From Eubacteriales bacterium (GTDB lineage Bacteria > Bacillota > Clostridia > Lachnospirales > Lachnospiraceae): a DNA stretch of 64,000 bases. The stretch is taken from NCBI GenBank assembly GCA_030539055.1, contig JAUNSV010000007.1, positions 1 through 64,000 of the forward strand, in the 5' to 3' direction. This document shows, in pieces, positions 60,781 to 64,000 of this stretch; position 1 is the stretch's first letter, and every line of letters begins with the position of its first letter. The notes beneath the pieces were generated by a model. The model had not been told where the DNA came from and searched no databases. It worked only from the letters and a program-made list of their open reading frames with translations. Made by a program: the position numbers and the translations under genes.

Positions 60781-62235
60781 TTATAAATTCTCCTTTATAT
60801 TCCCACAACATATTGGAGATGATTTATTATCTTTTGTAATTTCTTTTTTACTTTTATTTAATTCTCTAGACAATATTTCCATAGTATAAGGAGTACAAAA
60901 TCCTGCTTGGCATCTTCCCATACCTGCAGTAGTTCTTCTCTTTATGCCATCAAGAGTTGTGGCTCCCAAAGGTCTATGTATTGAATCAACAATTTCGCCC
61001 TCTGTAATCTTTTGACATCTACATACAATATTGCCATACAAAGGATTTTCTTTAATTAATTTATTAGCAACATCAAGAGGTAGTTTATTTATTTGTACTA
61101 TTCCTTTTCTTTTGTTTACAAAATTTTTCTTTTTATTCATGTTTAAAATATTATTACAAATATTTGCTACCATTTCTCCTATAGCAGGGGAAGAAGAAAG
61201 ACCTGGAGATTCAATTGCAGCACAGTCTACAAATCCTTTTACTTCACTAGATTCTTCTATAATAAACTCATGATTACTTTCATGCGCTCTTAGTCCTGCA
61301 AATGATGTAATAACTTTTTTTATAGGTACATTTTTTAATGTTACCATACATTTTGTCATTACTTCTTCTAGACCCTCTATAGTAGTATTCTTTCCATCTT
61401 TATCATTTATATCTGTAGCTGTTGGTCCAACAATAATATTGCCATGCACTGTAGGCGATACTAACACACCTTTACCCATTTTTGATGGAAGTGCGAAAAT
61501 AGTCTTATGAACATAATCACCTACCTCTCTATCAAGTAAAACATACTCTCCTTTTCTTGGTGTGATTTTCATTTTTTTACTACTAACCATATTATGAATT
61601 TCATCAGCAAAAAGACCTGCTGCATTAACAACTACTTTTGATTCATATTTTTTTTCAATATTATCATTGATGGCTTTTACTATTACAACAAACTTATCTT
61701 CTTCTTTATTAATATTAATCACTTCTTCATTAAATATAAATTCTACCCCATTTTCACAAGCATTTTCTGCGAAAGCATATGTTAATGAAAATGGGCAAAT
61801 GATACCAGAACTTGGTGCATAAAGTGCGCATATTGCATTATCTGAAATATTTGGTTCCATTTTTACTAATTCATCTCTCTCAACAATACGAAGCCCTTTT
61901 ACTCCATTTTTTATGCCTCTATCATAGAGATTTTTTAATGATGGTCTGTCTTCTTCACTTACGCACACTACTAATGCACCATTTTCAATATAATGAATAT
62001 CTAGATCTGAAACCAACTGTTTTATTAATTCATTTCCGCGTACATTTAGTTTTGCCATAAGAGTGCCCTCCGCAGCATCAAAACCTGCATGTATAATAGC
62101 AGAATTAGCTTTGGAAGTTCCACAGCATACATCACTCTCTTTTTCTATTAGTAAAAACTTTCCCTCATATTTTGATATTTCTCTTGCAATTGCACAGCCA
62201 GAAACACCACCACCAATGATAATTATATCATACAT
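60781..62235 (-). CDS. GlpA-like FAD glycerol-3-phosphate dehydrogenase with BFD domain
   Basis: A 484-residue FAD-dependent oxidase/dehydrogenase. DAO-type N-terminus IIGGGVSGCAIAREISKYEG, substrate-side TPRKGEYVLLD and FAGLRAHESNHEFIIEE, and a C-terminal BFD-like [2Fe-2S] domain with CRCQKITEGEI and GMGRCQAGFC. This layout is that of clostridial glycerol-3-phosphate dehydrogenases giving dihydroxyacetone phosphate. Context (glpK, glpF) supports it; other 2-hydroxyacid substrates are possible in this family. Confidence 0.87.
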   Translation of the reverse strand: MYDIIIIGGGVSGCAIAREISKYEGKFLLIEKESDVCCGTSKANSAIIHAGFDAAEGTLMAKLNVRGNELIKQLVSDLDIHYIENGALVVCVSEEDRPSLKNLYDRGIKNGVKGLRIVERDELVKMEPNISDNAICALYAPSSGIICPFSLTYAFAENACENGVEFIFNEEVININKEEDKFVVIVKAINDNIEKKYESKVVVNAAGLFADEIHNMVSSKKMKITPRKGEYVLLDREVGDYVHKTIFALPSKMGKGVLVSPTVHGNIIVGPTATDINDKDGKNTTIEGLEEVMTKCMVTLKNVPIKKVITSFAGLRAHESNHEFIIEESSEVKGFVDCAAIESPGLSSSPAIGEMVANICNNILNMNKKKNFVNKRKGIVQINKLPLDVANKLIKENPLYGNIVCRCQKITEGEIVDSIHRPLGATTLDGIKRRTTAGMGRCQAGFCTPYTMEILSRELNKSKKEITKDNKSSPICCGNIKENL

Positions 62236-62311
62236 AAGTAATCTCTCCTCTTAAAGAGTAATTTAAAAAATAACATTTACTTTTTTATTATTATAATTTA
62301 AGAAAAAATAC

Positions 62312-63028
62312 TCAAGGTAAAATTCCCATTCCTTGCAAAGAATTAGCTAAAACTATAGCTATTAAACCACCAATGATTGGTCCAAAAAGAGTTACTGGAG
62401 CATATGACCAATTTGAAGATCCTTTGCCTTTAATTGGTAAAATAGTATGTGCTAAACGAGGTCCTAAATCACGGGCTGGATTAAGTGCATAACCAGTCAA
62501 TCCACCGAGTGACATACCTATAGACATAATGATTGCAAATACTTGTAAATTACTAATATCTGTTGTACCTTTTGGTAAACCACAAATTGCAAAAACAAGA
62601 ACAAATGTAGCTACTGCTTCTTGAATAATATTTAGAGGCATATTAGGAACAGATGGTCCACAAGAGAATACTCCCAATTTTGTTGCTTCTGATTCTGTAG
62701 CATCAAATTGATCTTTAAAAATAATATATACAATACAAGCTCCAACAAATGCACCTAAAAATTGTGATGCAATATAACCAGGTACTAAAGCCCAAGAAAA
62801 TCTTCCACCTGCTGCAAGAGCTATTGTTAATGCAGGATTAAATGAAGCACCAGAAGCAGCTCCAAATATAAAAGCAGGAATCATAACAGCTAAGCCCCAA
62901 GCTATAGTAATTTGAATAGAGCCAGCACCTTTCATTCCAGATTTATTCAATGTTACATTTGCTACAACACCATCGCCTAAAAGAATAAGCATCATAGTTC
63001 CTAAAAATTCTGCTATAAAAGCGTTCAT
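62312..63028 (-). CDS. glpF: Glycerol facilitator GlpF
   Basis: A six-helix aquaporin-family channel, 238 residues. The two half-helix motifs are SFNPALT (residue 64 region) and ALNPARDLGPR (about residue 183); the Asp after the second NPAR is the mark of glycerol channels. AAGGAG lies before the ATG. It is encoded between glpK and the dehydrogenase. Confidence 0.95.
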   Translation of the reverse strand: MNAFIAEFLGTMMLILLGDGVVANVTLNKSGMKGAGSIQITIAWGLAVMIPAFIFGAASGASFNPALTIALAAGGRFSWALVPGYIASQFLGAFVGACIVYIIFKDQFDATESEATKLGVFSCGPSVPNMPLNIIQEAVATFVLVFAICGLPKGTTDISNLQVFAIIMSIGMSLGGLTGYALNPARDLGPRLAHTILPIKGKGSSNWSYAPVTLFGPIIGGLIAIVLANSLQGMGILP

Positions 63029-63061
63029 ATCTTATCTCCTTTTTTATTTTTATTATTTTTT

Positions 63062-64000
<939 letters not shown>

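Overview
The window looks like chromosome from a strictly anaerobic, very AT-rich Bacillota of the class Clostridia. Gene content points to the neighbourhood of Lachnospirales: DUF4364, DUF5716 and DUF5717 proteins, clostridial-type Shine-Dalgarno sites, a SAM-I riboswitch, and a selenocysteine formate dehydrogenase next to an [FeFe] hydrogenase. The genus was not identified and base composition was not computed. No insertion sequence, prophage or CRISPR array was seen.

Left part (1-24,700): housekeeping genes. A truncated mutS, miaB, queH, rpoD, a small membrane protein, an rRNA/tRNA methyltransferase and nadE run leftward. tcdA and an ECF transporter S component run rightward. valS ends a leftward run behind a TPR protein, DUF5716 and DUF5717, a three-gene module of unknown function. 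DUF4364, an orphan 123-residue protein, lepA with a polyamine-type lipoprotein, tRNA-Gly, mgtE, tRNA-Thr, lemA/TPM and riboswitch-controlled metK follow.

Centre (24,700-46,500): a formate/hydrogen region. Reading leftward from 45,165: a DUF1576 membrane protein, a structured leader, fdhF with an in-frame UGA read as selenocysteine plus its SECIS hairpin, two HycB/HydN-type ferredoxins, and an [FeFe] hydrogenase. This is the gene set of a hydrogen-dependent CO2 reductase (HDCR). After a hairpin come selA, selB, the selenocysteine tRNA itself (3 nt behind selB) and fdhD. Then comes a ten-gene Mrp/Mbh-type cation/proton antiporter module with four antiporter-like large subunits, and finally mobA. 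A divergent LysR regulator sits upstream. Enzyme, Sec insertion, Mo/W cofactor maturation and an ion-translocating membrane arm are thus collected in about 20 kb.

Right part (46,500-64,000): a type II restriction-modification pair closely spaced behind a split transketolase; rluD; an amino-sugar operon (GNAT, PIG-L deacetylase, mannose-family PTS IIB-IIC-IID, MurQ, IIA, NagA); and a glycerol operon (glpK at the window edge, glpF, a GlpA-like enzyme, an FAD oxidoreductase, a DUF1667 protein) followed by AhpC, an AhpF-N-like disulfide carrier and a tiny cysteine-repeat protein.

Points most worth attention: (1) the HDCR/Sec/Mrp super-cluster; (2) NadE whose glutaminase nucleophile Cys is Gly; (3) repeated cases where a good promoter puts the transcript start on or within a few bases of the start codon, i.e. 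leaderless mRNAs; (4) the DUF5717-DUF5716-TPR module; (5) a new-looking cysteine-repeat miniprotein; (6) a symmetrical terminator inside the end of nagA.
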